This document shows positions 35,523 to 46,834 of a DNA stretch of 64,000 bases, one piece after another. The notes beneath the pieces are model-generated. The model saw only the letters and a list, made by a program, of their open reading frames with translations, was not told where the DNA came from and did not search any database. This stretch comes from Sodiomyces alkalinus F11 (taxonomy: Eukaryota; Ascomycota; Sordariomycetes; Glomerellales; Plectosphaerellaceae), in assembly GCF_003711515.1 (NCBI RefSeq), contig NW_021167098.1, positions 34,259 through 98,258 of the forward strand, in the 5' to 3' direction. Made by a program: the position numbers and the translations under genes. Position 1 is the stretch's first letter. Every line of letters begins with the position of its first letter.

Positions 35523-35640
35523 TGTCACATTGAACGAGCTTAGCAGCTTGCCCTACGGGCAAGGCCGCCGCTCTCGCTCCTACGGGGGGTAATCTCACTA
35601 CTCGCCCGGGAGGGGGGGGCTTAGCTGCTAGATAATACGG
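35523..35640. other. HIS2 3' flank with a short hairpin
   Basis: At 35547-35563 a perfect 7-bp stem (CTTGCCC/GGGCAAG) with a 3-base loop lies 25 bp after the stop codon, followed by GC-rich sequence and a G run near 35610. It may mark the transcript end or be an old element border. No clear polyadenylation signal. Confidence 0.4.
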
Positions 35641-36329
35641 GTAAGCCTTTAATATCTTACTTAAAAGGGTATTTTGTTATTTTATTATTCCTTGCTTATA
35701 TTTTTCATTAAAGATAGTTTTATCTATAATATCTAATATAAAGTTTTGTATTATATTCTATTATGTTTTAGTTCTTTTATACGAATTAAGGGAAAGTTAG
35801 ATATTTATATAATATAAGTATAATATTAAAAGTAGCTATAAAGAGCAAGCTTTATAAACGTAGAGAGTTATAGTATGCTTATAAAAATATATCGCTATAG
35901 GTATATTTAATTCTTGAGCTTCTATTTATATTTTTCGTTCGTATTCACTTTAGGGTATTCGAAGTTTAAGATATTATATACTATACTCTATACTTATAAT
36001 ATCGTATTTTATATCTTATAATCTATAAGCTCCTTTACTTATTATTTATTATCTCCTTTGTCTTTATATTAGATACTCTAGTTTTATCCCGCTTTTATTA
36101 TACTTTTATATTATATTTAGAGTACCCTTATAAAGCTCTCTTTATAAATGGCTATATATATAGTCTATCCTACTAATAGTAATATATATAGAGAAGTACT
36201 TACTAAAGAGTATAGATAAGTTATAATAGCTTCAATATAATAATACTAAGTATTTTAACTATATTAATTAAGACCATATATCCTTAATATTAAAGAAGGC
36301 TTATAAAGATATATAATACAACTTACACG
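35640..36329. other. AT-rich block without genes
   Basis: Markedly more AT-rich than the other RIPed stretches, with long TATA/TTTATA runs and few CG. No ORF or known repeat seen. It ends where LINE C begins. Confidence 0.6.
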
Positions 36330-36419
36330 GATTTCGATACACCTATTAACCACGGGCGCGTAATAGGAGTATAATCGATAAAACCACTAAGATAGAGATT
36401 ATAACTACCGCCTCCCTCC

Positions 36420-37840
36420 CAGGATACTATTAGAGCGGTACCGTAATACTAGCCCTACGGTATAGCCGGAAGAATCCTGGGATAGCGTTATTCCGACCTC
36501 GACTATACAGAATCCGTAATAAACCTACTTTTCGTAATATAAGCGCTCCCCCCCCCCTAAAGGCTGGATATAGCGGGGAGCCGATATAAGACCGAAAAGG
36601 GACTACCACGCCCCCCGGAACCGAGAGTAGCTAAGATTAAGGTAGAAATTTAGGCCATATTAGCTAATAGAAACACGATTAAGTAGGTTATAGAGTTAAT
36701 AAAAGAACTAATTACGATATATAGTACCCGTAATAACGCTAACACGCTACCGCTAGTATACCTATATATATCTATCTGCTATAGTATCTAAGAGGAACTC
36801 CGAAAAGGAATAAGTAATATAAAAAAAACTTAGGCTAATATTATAGCCCGAGCTCCCGCAGCGGTACCGCTATAGAACCCGCCCCCCTTAAAATGATCCC
36901 TGCTAAGTATTACCGGGAACTAATCATCCCTTAAAGAACCCTCCCCGAAAACTAGCCCCTTAGAGCCAGGACCCTAAAGGAAATTATTTAAGCTATAAAT
37001 ACTATAATTACCTAATATAATGCTATAACGGTATAAAAGCTATTTAGCGGAGATATTTACCTTACTTTTACCGAAGGGATATGATAGTAAACAACCTATA
37101 AGCAATAGTAGCTTAAGAAGGCCTTTAGTAAAGAAGCTACCCTAGCCGTATATACTTACCCTATACTCGCTAAGGCTAACCCTTAGGAGGTCCTTAACGC
37201 CCTATCCGAAGAAGACCTACTAGTCTCCTTATAAGATATAAATCCTAAGGCTAAAATCCTTTAAGTATAATAGCGAGTACTCCGCCGCGGTACTAGTAGG
37301 GTAACGCTTCTCCTTATCGAATCGGCTTTACCCGAAAGGGTAGTAAGCCTTATCCGGAATACCCTCTTTTTTAAGGGGGGTAGCTATATCTATAAACTAT
37401 ATAATCCTAACCTTAGCCCCCTAAGGTACTATAAATACCTATACTTCGGCTATAAAGCTAACGGCTACCCTATAGTAAAGAGGGTATACCGCTATTACGC
37501 TAAGCCCGAATTAGCGTACTTATAGGGCTTAGGGTATTATAATACTATAGTGCTAAGCCGTCCCCGCCGCTATACCGCCTACACCGGAGATTATAATACC
37601 TTTAACGATTTATACCGATTACTAAGGAAAAAGGCTAAAAAGACCCGCGAAGCGTATAAGTACTAAGCTAAGGACTTTAATATTACCTGCTAGACCGAAG
37701 CGGTATACCCACGGTAGCTATAGATCTTCCCCCCGATTATTATCGCCTAGGACTAGCATTAGCCTTTTTATAGGGGTAAAGGACGCCCCCCGAAAAAGAT
37801 TAGAGGATAGGAGGGCTCCTTAATACCGGGCGTAATAAGC
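36420..37840 (+). pseudogene. LINE C ORF1 (gag-like) fossil with zinc knuckles
   Basis: Zinc-knuckle region at 37400-37560: YYKYLYFGYKANGYPIVKR and YRYYAKPELAYL.GLGY, in which the Cys residues (TGC/TGT) now read Tyr. Close to its end (about 37778) is RGRPPKK, an AT-hook-like motif also seen in LINE A. An alternating basic stretch (KKAKKTREAYKY) follows the knuckles. Confidence 0.8.
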
Positions 37841-37899
37841 GCCTATATAATTCACTATAAGGCTAGTAAGGTACCGTAGTAGGAGCTATAAAGCTAAAG

Positions 37900-39506
37900 C
37901 TAAACCCCGGTTATACTAGGCACGCTATCTTATCCCCTCCCCCTTCTAATTAATAAGAATCTATATCCTTTTATAGAATATAAGAAGGAGTTAGGCGTGG
38001 CGGGAGCTCCTGTTTCGGTACCGCGCTAAGCATAATATAATAATAATCTAGGAACCTAGCCTTAACCCTTTTACGAAAAGCCCTGCCTACCCCTCCTAAA
38101 GGGTATACTGGCTAATCTAGGGATAGGGCCGCGCCCTCCTGTATATCTATAAAAGATACCCGCTATATATATAGACGTAGCGGGCCTACCGCGATATCTA
38201 CGTAGTCACTTTTAGGAATAAAGATAATACCCTTATAATCTAGTTAATCTACTTAGAGAACTACTAGTAAGCTAGGACCCCCTAGAATATATCCTTATAA
38301 GATATATTCGATATAGTACCGCTATAGGGCCGTTATATCCTTATAGGGGACTTTAACCTATACTACCCTTTATAGTTATAGCCACCGCGATACTACCCCC
38401 GGGCTAATACCCTGCTTACCCTTATAACCTAGTAAAACCTAGACCTAGTACCCCCCCCCCCCGGAATTACTATATAGCACCACTCAAGCTAGTATACTAG
38501 TATTATTAACCTTATATAGGCGATATAAAGGCTCCGCTATAACTTTAACGGCCTTAGTACAGCCGTTATCGGGTCGGATTACTACTTATAGATAGCCTAA
38601 ATCTATATAAAGATAGATACTATAGCGAGCACCGTAATAATACTACCATAGAGCCTAGTAAGGCTCTATTAGGTCTAGAAGGACTTTAATCTCTTATAAG
38701 TCCCTTAGCTTGCCGCTATATAACTATAGTGGACTAGCCGCCTTATAATACCAGGAGATATTAACTTAGCACTAAATAACCTAATTAAGGGCCTTATAAC
38801 CCTAGCTAATAAGGCTATACCGTATCGCCGTAAGGGTACCCCTAAACTCCTACCTACCCCTTAATAAAACACGGAGCTAACCGCTTGTACCTAGGAAATA
38901 AGGCGCCTTTACCGTAGATTTATATCCAGGAAGTCCCGGAACTAATAGGACGAGTTCTAGGAAGCGGAGAGGCGCCGAGATAAGGCTATAGCGGTAGCGA
39001 AGTGGCTACACTAGCGGTATTTACTCTGCGCGACCGGGAAAAACGATAACCTCCTTTAGCGATTATAGAAATAGATATAAACTCAAAAGGGAGTACCGCT
39101 AAACCTCCTATTAATACCGCTACTACGCTAAGATAATAACATTAACCTAACCACTATACACGCAGAGAAAGCCAAAGTCCTTAACCGGACGTTTTTCTAA
39201 CCCCCCCTCCTTACCGCCCTTAGGCCCCTAAGCGCGGAATTCCCCTATAAATAGGATATCTGCTATAATATTACCGTAATAGATATATAGGGGTGCCTTA
39301 AGAAGACTAAACCCTAGGCGGTACTAAGGCCTAATAGGCTCCTAGCAGGGCTCCTAAAAGTATATAAAACGCTTTTATACTAAAGACTAAGTACTATCTT
39401 TATACTATACCTTAAGGTAGGCTATTACCCGAAAAGGTAATATTACGCTACTATAATAGTCCTTAAGAAAGAAGGTCGACCGCCGGTATATTATAAGATA
39501 ATAAAG
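37900..39506 (+). pseudogene. LINE C ORF2 fossil: endonuclease and N-terminal RT
   Basis: The apurinic-type endonuclease is clear from LIGDFNLYYPL at about 38341 (family GDFN.HHP.W), with an earlier WYIYRRSGPTA-type segment in the 38160 area. The region before RT has AVLRPNRLLAGLLKVYKT (about 39320), and RT begins with GYYPKR.YYATIIVLKKEGRPP (about 39420). Truncated there. Confidence 0.85.
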
Positions 39507-40290
39507 TGTTACGGGCTATAGTCCGCGGAACAGTCCCCGGCAGTGGCCGGGACTAAGAAGCACGGACCTCTAGTAAGGCCCGTGCGATCCTATATATACT
39601 TAGCCGCCTATACACCGCGTAGACTTTTCGTTTCCTCCTTTCCTCTCTTAATTCGAATAATCTATATTTTCGGCCTTAATACGTAAATAACTTTTAATAA
39701 GCCGTTATATATTCGAACATATAAGATTATAAGCTTTAACGCTTATATAAAAGGAGGTCCCGGGCACTTCGCTCCGAGCCTACTAAGGGGCTAAAGGCAG
39801 GTCGTAAAGACCTCGTATAATAAAATCGACAAACGCGTCTTATAATATATACAGGAAGTAGTAAGAATATATATCGCCCCTATTTATACTATAATCGCTA
39901 GCCTATAAACAGCCTTCGAAAGGTCTTAACCTAACCTATACCTTGTACCTATTACGTACCCGATACCCACCCTAATCGTTATACCCTCGCCATTACCCGG
40001 GCCCCTAAAGGCAGAGACCGCTGTACCTATTCCGCCACCGGCACCCACGCTCTTATACCGTGTATAGTAAGTCGCTATTCCCATAAAATTCAGTAGAAAA
40101 CGCACGGAATATACCGCCTAGTCCTAGGCTATACGACTAAAACTCCAACTTAATAGCCCGCTATTTTATAGTAATAATGAGGCGTAGTATTTAATTAACG
40201 CGTACTTAGACACCTAGCCTTAGTAGGTAATTAGCACCTTGTTTAGTAATAAAGGTATAAATAATAAATTTAACCCGGAGGAATTCACTC
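39507..40290 (+). mobile_element. Gypsy C fragment 1: 5' LTR and gag start, plus strand
   Basis: Starts TGTTACGG, a common LTR beginning, and aligns to the reverse complement of 42829-42040 for about 750 bp with mostly transition differences. After an LTR/leader of about 210 bp, gag starts with a SFNAY.EGGP motif at about 39745 (initiator ATG now ATA). At about 40290 the plus-strand gag signal stops and minus-strand RT signal of the same or a related element begins. Confidence 0.75.
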
Positions 40291-42829
40291 CCGTAGTAAC
40301 GAGTTAATATATTATTAGAATATCGTGCGCGTGCCAGTTAACCTAAAAAGTATACTAGCTACTTTAATAGTCTAAACCGCGCACGGAATATGGTTTTATA
40401 CTATACCCAGGCGTTATCCGTATCCTGTATAAGGCGGCGATAATATCTAACTTAATAAACTACTTCGCGTTTGCTAGGTTACGTAATATCTTTATAATTA
40501 GGGAGAGTAAGTAGCGATCTTACTAAGTAATCGTATTTAGGGCGCGGTAATTATAATACAATTAGACACCGCCTTCTAGCTTCCTTATAAATAGTATAGG
40601 CGTAGTAATAGCTAAGCTGCTCGCACGAATACACTCTTTATCTATTGGATCCGTTATCGCTTTCCGTAATATAAAAAGCTATTTACGCGATATGTTATAG
40701 AGTAGGCCCTATAGTAAGGCTTATTCGATACTAGTACTATCCTTCTATAAATAGACTTTATAGTTAGCGCTAAGTTAGAATAAGGGTAAGCATATAGAGT
40801 ATAAAGGCGCGAATAAGTTACCTAACTCTTATATTATATTCTCGGGGATATACTCCTACGGGTCTATCGGTTCTTTTATACTTAGAGTCTTTTCGATATT
40901 CTTTAATAATATAGCGTATAGGCACTTTTCTTATCCTTTTCCTATCCGGTACCGTAATTATCGGTATAGTCCTATAAATATAGACCCTATTACTAATACC
41001 GTAGTACGGACCTCTTATACCGCCTTCGGCTTTTCTTTATTTTATAGTCGGTTATCGATATTAGCTACTCTATAGCGGAGCCTTCATTCCTTAGAGTAGA
41101 GAACTATATTATTACGTTTTATCTATAAACGCCTAAAGAAAAGATCCTAGTCTAGACCTAATACTATATACACGAAAACGCACTCGGTATACCTTTATAT
41201 ATCTGGTATAAAGACTATAATACCGGCGCTACGAGCCGGCTTAGTCTCATCTAAGAAGCCTTTTAGAAGTCGTTTCTTTTCATCGATTAATAGTAAGCGT
41301 ATTTTTCGTGTAAACTCCCTATTTATAGCGGTATAATATTTATAACCCGTATATATTAAAGTGTTTATTAACCTACTACTATTAACTTTTACTTAGATTA
41401 ATACTATTTCGCTCCTTAGTAGTGGCTTAAACTCCTCCTACTCGTATTACTCTCGCGCTAACGGCTTTAGTACCCGATTTCGTATTAAAGCTACTCTTTT
41501 TCCGAGTCTTTAATATCCTTAGGAATATCTTCGGATTCCTCCTTTTAAGGGGATATTCGAGCCACCGTATCCTTCTTACTTTTATAGTACCGTTAAATAT
41601 AGCCCTTTTTCTAATAGCTCTAATATATAGTATTCGCGTAACGGTTAGATTATTACTAGGACCGCTTAAACTCGCTAAACGTATTAACTCTATCTATAAC
41701 GATATAGTTATCGGCGTCCTTAGCCGGTCCTTAGTTATTATAGATAATAGGAATTAGTTAGTATAACTTACTAGCACCCTTTTATCTCTAAGCGATTATT
41801 TATACTTTATTAATCTACTCGGTATAGGTACTAAGGATGTTAGCTAGTACTAAGCTATTATATAGCCCGTTATTTAGGGCGCCGTTAAGGAACGATATCT
41901 TAATATAGTCCCCCTAGTTATAGCCTCCTACCTAGGCTAGGTTCCTTTTAAATACAGGTAAAAGGTGCGCGAACGGCTAGTCGGGTTTCTGCTTTATCGA
42001 TCGGCGGGCGTTAATAGTATAGCCGTATTCATTACGATCCTTATATATACGGTTGAGATAAGCTATAAAGTCTTCTAGGTTAAAGTCCCCGCTTATACCT
42101 CTATTACCGAAGAAGGTGCTAACCACCTACTAAGGCTAGATGTCTAAGCACGCGTTGATTAGGTACCACGTCTTTTCCTTACTATAAAATAGCGTGCTAT
42201 CGAGTTTAAGCTTTAGTTATATAGCTTAGGACTAAGCGGTATATTCCGTGCGTCTTCTACTAAATGTGGCGGGAATACCGACTTACTATACACGGTATAA
42301 GAGCGTAGGTAATAGTAGTAGGATAGGTATAGCAGTCTCTGCTCCTAAGTGCCTAGGTAATAGCGAGGGCGTAGTAACTAGGGTAGGTATTAGGTATATA
42401 ATAGTTATAAGGTACGGGTTAATTTAAGACCTTTTAAGGGCTACTTATAGGCTAGCGAGTATATCGTGAATAGGGGCCATATATATCCTTACCGCTTCTT
42501 ATACGTGTTATAATACGCGTTCGTCGATCTTATTATATAAGGTCCCTACGACCTGCCTTTAGCCCCTTAGTAGGCTTAGGGCGAAGGAAGTAGGACCTCC
42601 TTCCATATAAGCGTTAAAGCTCATAGTCTTATAAGTTCGAATATATAACGGCTTATTAAAAGTTACTCACGTATTAAGGCCGAAAATATAGTGTATTCGA
42701 ACTAAGGAAGGTAAAAAGAAAAGGAAAAGGCTACGCGGTATATAGGCGCCAAGTACAGGCTAGGAGTGGTCCGTGCTTCTTAGTCCCGGCTATTACTGGG
42801 GACTATTCCTCGGGCTATAGACCGTAATA
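40290..42829 (-). mobile_element. Gypsy C fragment 2: 5' LTR, gag and RT start, minus strand
   Basis: Inverted relative to fragment 1. The LTR begins at 42829 (TGTTACGG mutated to TATTACGG). Gag starts with an intact ATG then SFNAYMEGGPT at about 42620. RT appears at 40330-40620 with an EGG-V-L(Y)-Y-YRALNTIT block and a KLDI(I)AA-Y-RIRI block, matching GGLRFCVDYRALN and KLDVVAAFHRIRI of fungal gypsy RT. It is cut off at about 40290 before the catalytic box is clear. Confidence 0.75.
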
Positions 42830-43617
42830 TATATCCTTCTTTTATTACTAAGTTTCTTAGACTAACCGCTTAATACTCGATAAGCTAATATCGATTAGGT
42901 TAATTCTAACTATTAACCTACTTCTACAGGTTTATATTATCCGTTTGCTAAGTATCCGGCTTTAGCTAAGTTTCCTAGGTTAATAACCTAAATACCAATA
43001 ACGCCCGCTAGCTCCTAGGTATTATAGGCCCTTTATATAACTGTAGCACCGTTACCTTTATTATACTCCGTTATATAGTCCGCGAGCTTAAGGGCTTAAT
43101 ACCGTTAAGCACGCCGCTAACCGCTTAGATTATAAGAACGGTTGCGTTTAGCGCGGTATTCCCTATTTGTTGCTAACTACCGGCCTTACTAAGGGTCTAG
43201 CGGCTATTACCGACCCCTATCGCCCCCTTATATCTGCTAACCACGCCGGCCGCCCTACCGCCGCTTATAGTCCCTGAATCACGGAGAATAATAACTCTGA
43301 TAAAGAGGTGACTAAGCCTTCGGCGACTAGTAGCCCCGCTTCTATCTTTAGTACTAGTAGTAGTAATAGTGGTAGTAGCGGTAATAGCGTTAGTAGTAAC
43401 GATAGTAGTAGCTATAATAGTAGTAGTAGTAATAATAGTGGTAATAGTAGTAACGAGGATAATAATACTAGTGTAGCGGATATTAGTAGTAAGGCTAAGG
43501 ACTCAGTGTCGGAGTTCGAGTTTAAGGGATTTAATTAGGGTAGTTTTTCCGGTGGCCGTATCGCGCTAAACTCTTTCCGGGGTTAGGTGTTATTCTCGGT
43601 AAAGCGCGTCTAAGCCA
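42830..43617 (-). repeat. Probable 3' LTR of Gypsy D, with a Ser-codon microsatellite
   Basis: On the minus strand a purine tract (AGAAAGGGGGGGG, 43618-43630) is followed by TGG at 43617, the layout of a polypurine tract and LTR start. The far end is unclear. At 43345-43470 is an imperfect AGT/AAT trinucleotide run that gives a 76-codon Ser/Asn-rich open stretch on the plus strand. I regard that as repeat-made, not a gene. Confidence 0.5.
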
Positions 43618-43639
43618 CCCCCCCCTTTCTAATACACTT

Positions 43640-44425
43640 TTATTATATAAGATAGTGTTAATTTCTCTTAATCTTAATACTTAGACGTAGTCCGAGATAG
43701 GGGATATCTTATATTATTTACCGGCTATTCCGCGCTAGTAGTTATCTTAGTTTTTATATCTATATTTCTTTTACTTCTAGTAATACTTTACAATACCTAG
43801 GGTATTCTTTAAGTGGTTCTCCGGCTTATAGGTATTATACTCTGCTAGCTAGCCCGCCTATTTTATAAGGTAGAACTTCTATATTTATTACTCCTTATAG
43901 GCTATAATTCCCTTAACTTCTTACTTATCCTACTCTTCTATAGGCGATAATAGGTTAGTCGCCGAGTCCTTAGCTATAAGCCCGTCTCTCTACGGTTCTA
44001 ATAGCGACACCGAGAATACGTTATATATCCCTAAGTATTAGTAAGCGAACCTTATATACTAGCCCGCCGATCCGCTCTAAGATGTTTACTTGGATATACA
44101 GCGGCGCGAGCTTTAAGCCGGCTTTAAATAGAAAATTAATAGTAGCGAGCCCTATAAAGTCTCCTTTCGCGAAACTCCTAGGCTTATACCTTTTATTATA
44201 GTGCTTAGCCTAGGTCTTAATCGCCGTTCCCTAATAAGTGTAAATCTGTTAACGGATATCCACTAACCGTTTAACACGTTCCGTAACACCTTATACCATA
44301 GTATTATCTCTGGGTTTAATGTACTCTATTATCCACCGGTAATACACGTAGAGTACCTTATACCGGGAGACTTTAATAGAACTATATAGGCTATTATCTC
44401 TCCTATACCTCATATTAGACGCCCC
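43640..44425 (-). pseudogene. Gypsy D integrase C-terminus and chromodomain fossil
   Basis: Minus-strand frame: GVTERVKRLVDIR (about 44290), KHYNKRYKP (about 44200), then GLATINFLFKAGLKLAPLYI.VNILERIGGLVYKVRLLILRDI (about 44130-44030), the K..G.LKLAPRYIGPFKILERIG..AYKLRLP core of gypsy GPY/F integrase tails. A chromodomain follows near 43890-43800 (VINIEVLPYKIGGLA.., PLKEYPRY). Cut at 44425 by LINE D. Confidence 0.8.
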
Positions 44426-46832
44426 ACTTCTGTTAGCACGGGCCGCGGCATACCACTACAAGCCTTAATAGCCGCTCTACTCCTAGGAATTACCCTAGCC
44501 TTCGGGCTTAGCGTAAACCGCCGTAATACGACTAAAATCGGCGCGAAGGGTATTATTAGATAGCTAACTCCCTGCTCTACTTAGTAGCCTTAGGTATAGC
44601 TAGACGAGCGCGGTATATAATCCTGTAGCTACCTTAGAAGGACTTCTGTAATACCACCTACTACCCTAGATTACCACCGGGGAAAGATTTCGAACGTTAT
44701 AGCTAGGAAGAAGAAGGCCTAGGTGCCACCCGCTATAGGAGGCGCTCTAGCCTTAACTCTATAGCTATAGCAGTAATAGTAATAAGCCTCCTAGCACGCC
44801 CTAGACTCTAAGAACGGAAATAACGCATCCGTTAATAACCCGCCCGTTAATAACGCGAACGGAATAAATAAAAGCTTTATTAATAGAGCCCTGAAATAAC
44901 TATAGTAGATAATAGAAGAAGCTATAGCCGCCCTTTAATATAAGGCGAATACCGTCGATATCCTAATATAAGCTATCGAATAGAGTATAAACCGGGTAAA
45001 GGAATTCCCCGGAGCCTATCTAAACGTCGTAGTATAACTTAGGAACGAGTTTATTAATTTAATTAAAATAAGGGGCCCGGTCTTTATACCCTGCGATACT
45101 ACGCTACCTAACTAGGCTATTACGTAGCCTAATAATATACTACCTATAGCTGGGTAGAAGAAGCCTAGTAAGTCTACTAGAACCCACTCTAGCGCTATCC
45201 TATCCGGGGGAGTAACGTAGGCCCCTCCGAAGAAGGATAAGCCACCCCCCCCCTTGCCTAGGAGTAATAGGATTAAACTATTATCACGAAACATAGAGGG
45301 GGAAAGAAACCAACAAGCCCGGTATCCGAGCCGTATAAGACTAAACCGAAGAAAGATATAAGGGTATTCCTCTGCTACCCCGATATTATACTACTAAAGC
45401 TCGAAGCACGAGAAGCCTTAATAGTACTCCGTAGGACTATTACCAAGATAAAGTAAGTTAACGACTAGGATATTACCCTAATCGAGCGTACTTATACCGG
45501 CGCGGCGATAGTCCCGAAGAATATAAAGGCCCGATAAAAGGCCCTCGACGCCGGGGATACGATTATCGCGGCCACCTTAGCACTAAGTCTCTAGGAGGCT
45601 AAGACCTAGTATACCTACTATATCCATAAGATCGTTAATTAGATCGGCTATAATAAGATCACCGAGGAATCTATTACAGATAAAGCCTAAAGAAGGACCG
45701 GCCTAAAACTAGTATATGTGTATAGGCATACCTAATAAAGCAGGGACGGCCTTTTAAGCTAGATAATCTTATTCTAGACTTTACCGAGTAGTCGGTTCTG
45801 TCTATTGAAGAGCTGTATACTCCTTAGGTACTATAAGAACCGCCGCCTAATTATATAATACGATAAATACTAGGGATATTACCCCCGCCATGCCTATAAT
45901 AGTAAGCCGCGATATATCTATTATAGATCTACTAAAGGAGAAGACTATAAATACGGTAAGGTACGGTATATTAACAGGTACGGACTATATAATACGAATA
46001 GCCCGAACTACTTAGCCCGTCTAAGACGCGTTAACGGCGAGGTTAAGACACTGTCGAAGAACGAATTTAGTAAAATACGTATAGCCGTTAACGCTCGCCG
46101 CGCGAAGCTACGAACCGCTAAGAAATCCTCCTTCGACGCTACGGACGCTATAATTATAACGGCTATTATAAACGCTAGTAATAGCACTAAGACGTAGGAT
46201 AGAGTCTTAGAAACGGAAAGGATAAAGATTAATACACTAGCTAATGATACCGACTATAAAAAAGAGAGACCGCTACCGCTACCTACTTAGGAGGCCCCTA
46301 AGACACCCGAGGGTACTGATATCCTCCTAATACCGTAGACTCTATCCTTAAAAAGAACGGCCGGCAATAGGGATAACTAAATACCCCTAGTAGCCACGAA
46401 TAAAAAGGTTAGTATTATAGAGAGGTGGCTACGAAAGGATAAGACGCCGGGATAGGAACTTAAGCCTACCATAATAGCTATAACAATAGAGGTGAATAAA
46501 CCAGAGACCTAACTGGTAAAGAGACGACTAGGGGCCGAAATACCCCAGACAGGCCTAATCTACGTTTAATAGAACGTGGATAAGAACCGTAACCTGTTAA
46601 AGGCTACGCTAGTAATAGCAGATAAAGCTAAGCTTGATATACTAATATATTAAGAGCCTTTAAAAGGAGAAGCCCGGGTTAGGACGCTACCGAACCTGCT
46701 AGGCTATAAGAAATTCTCGCTAGTACGGATATAGCCTAATCCTAGGGACAAACCAATGGTAATTATATACGTACGAGCGGGCCTAAGCGTATAGTAGATA
46801 GTATTACCCTCGCCGGGACCTCTTTCTTCCTA
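44425..46832 (+). mobile_element. LINE D copy 1: 5' portion of a non-LTR retrotransposon
   Basis: A direct repeat of 46835-49215, colinear for about 2.4 kb. It starts with a leader including a CAAGCCTTAATAGCCG-like stretch, then ORF1. At 45190-45350 and 45880-46080 plus-strand coding is recognisable as Lys/Thr/Ala-rich gag-like and as a block RAYLARLRRVNGEVK-type region. It reaches the first codons of the endonuclease (about 46740-46830) and stops where copy 2 begins. Confidence 0.8.
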
Positions 46833-46834
46833 TA

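Larger units (their letters stand above)
36330..39506 (+). mobile_element. LINE C: Tad-like non-LTR retrotransposon, 3' part missing
   Basis: Same family as LINE B. The leaders of 36330 onward and 30280 downward align closely. The copy holds ORF1, endonuclease and the start of RT, then stops at 39506 within the RT block PVYYKIIK (LINE B: ADYKIVKG), directly followed by the TGTTACGG start of a Gypsy C LTR. I did not find its missing 3' half after the Gypsy C block at 42830, so the break is not a simple insertion. Confidence 0.85.

Noticed and set aside
39507..42829. A DNA transposon with long terminal inverted repeats
   Set aside because: The inverted arms contain an LTR start and a gag start, and the interior holds gypsy RT, so these are inverted retrotransposon fragments.
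43308..43538. Ser/Asn-rich ORF starting with ATG
   Set aside because: Made almost wholly of an imperfect AGT/AAT trinucleotide repeat inside a probable LTR.
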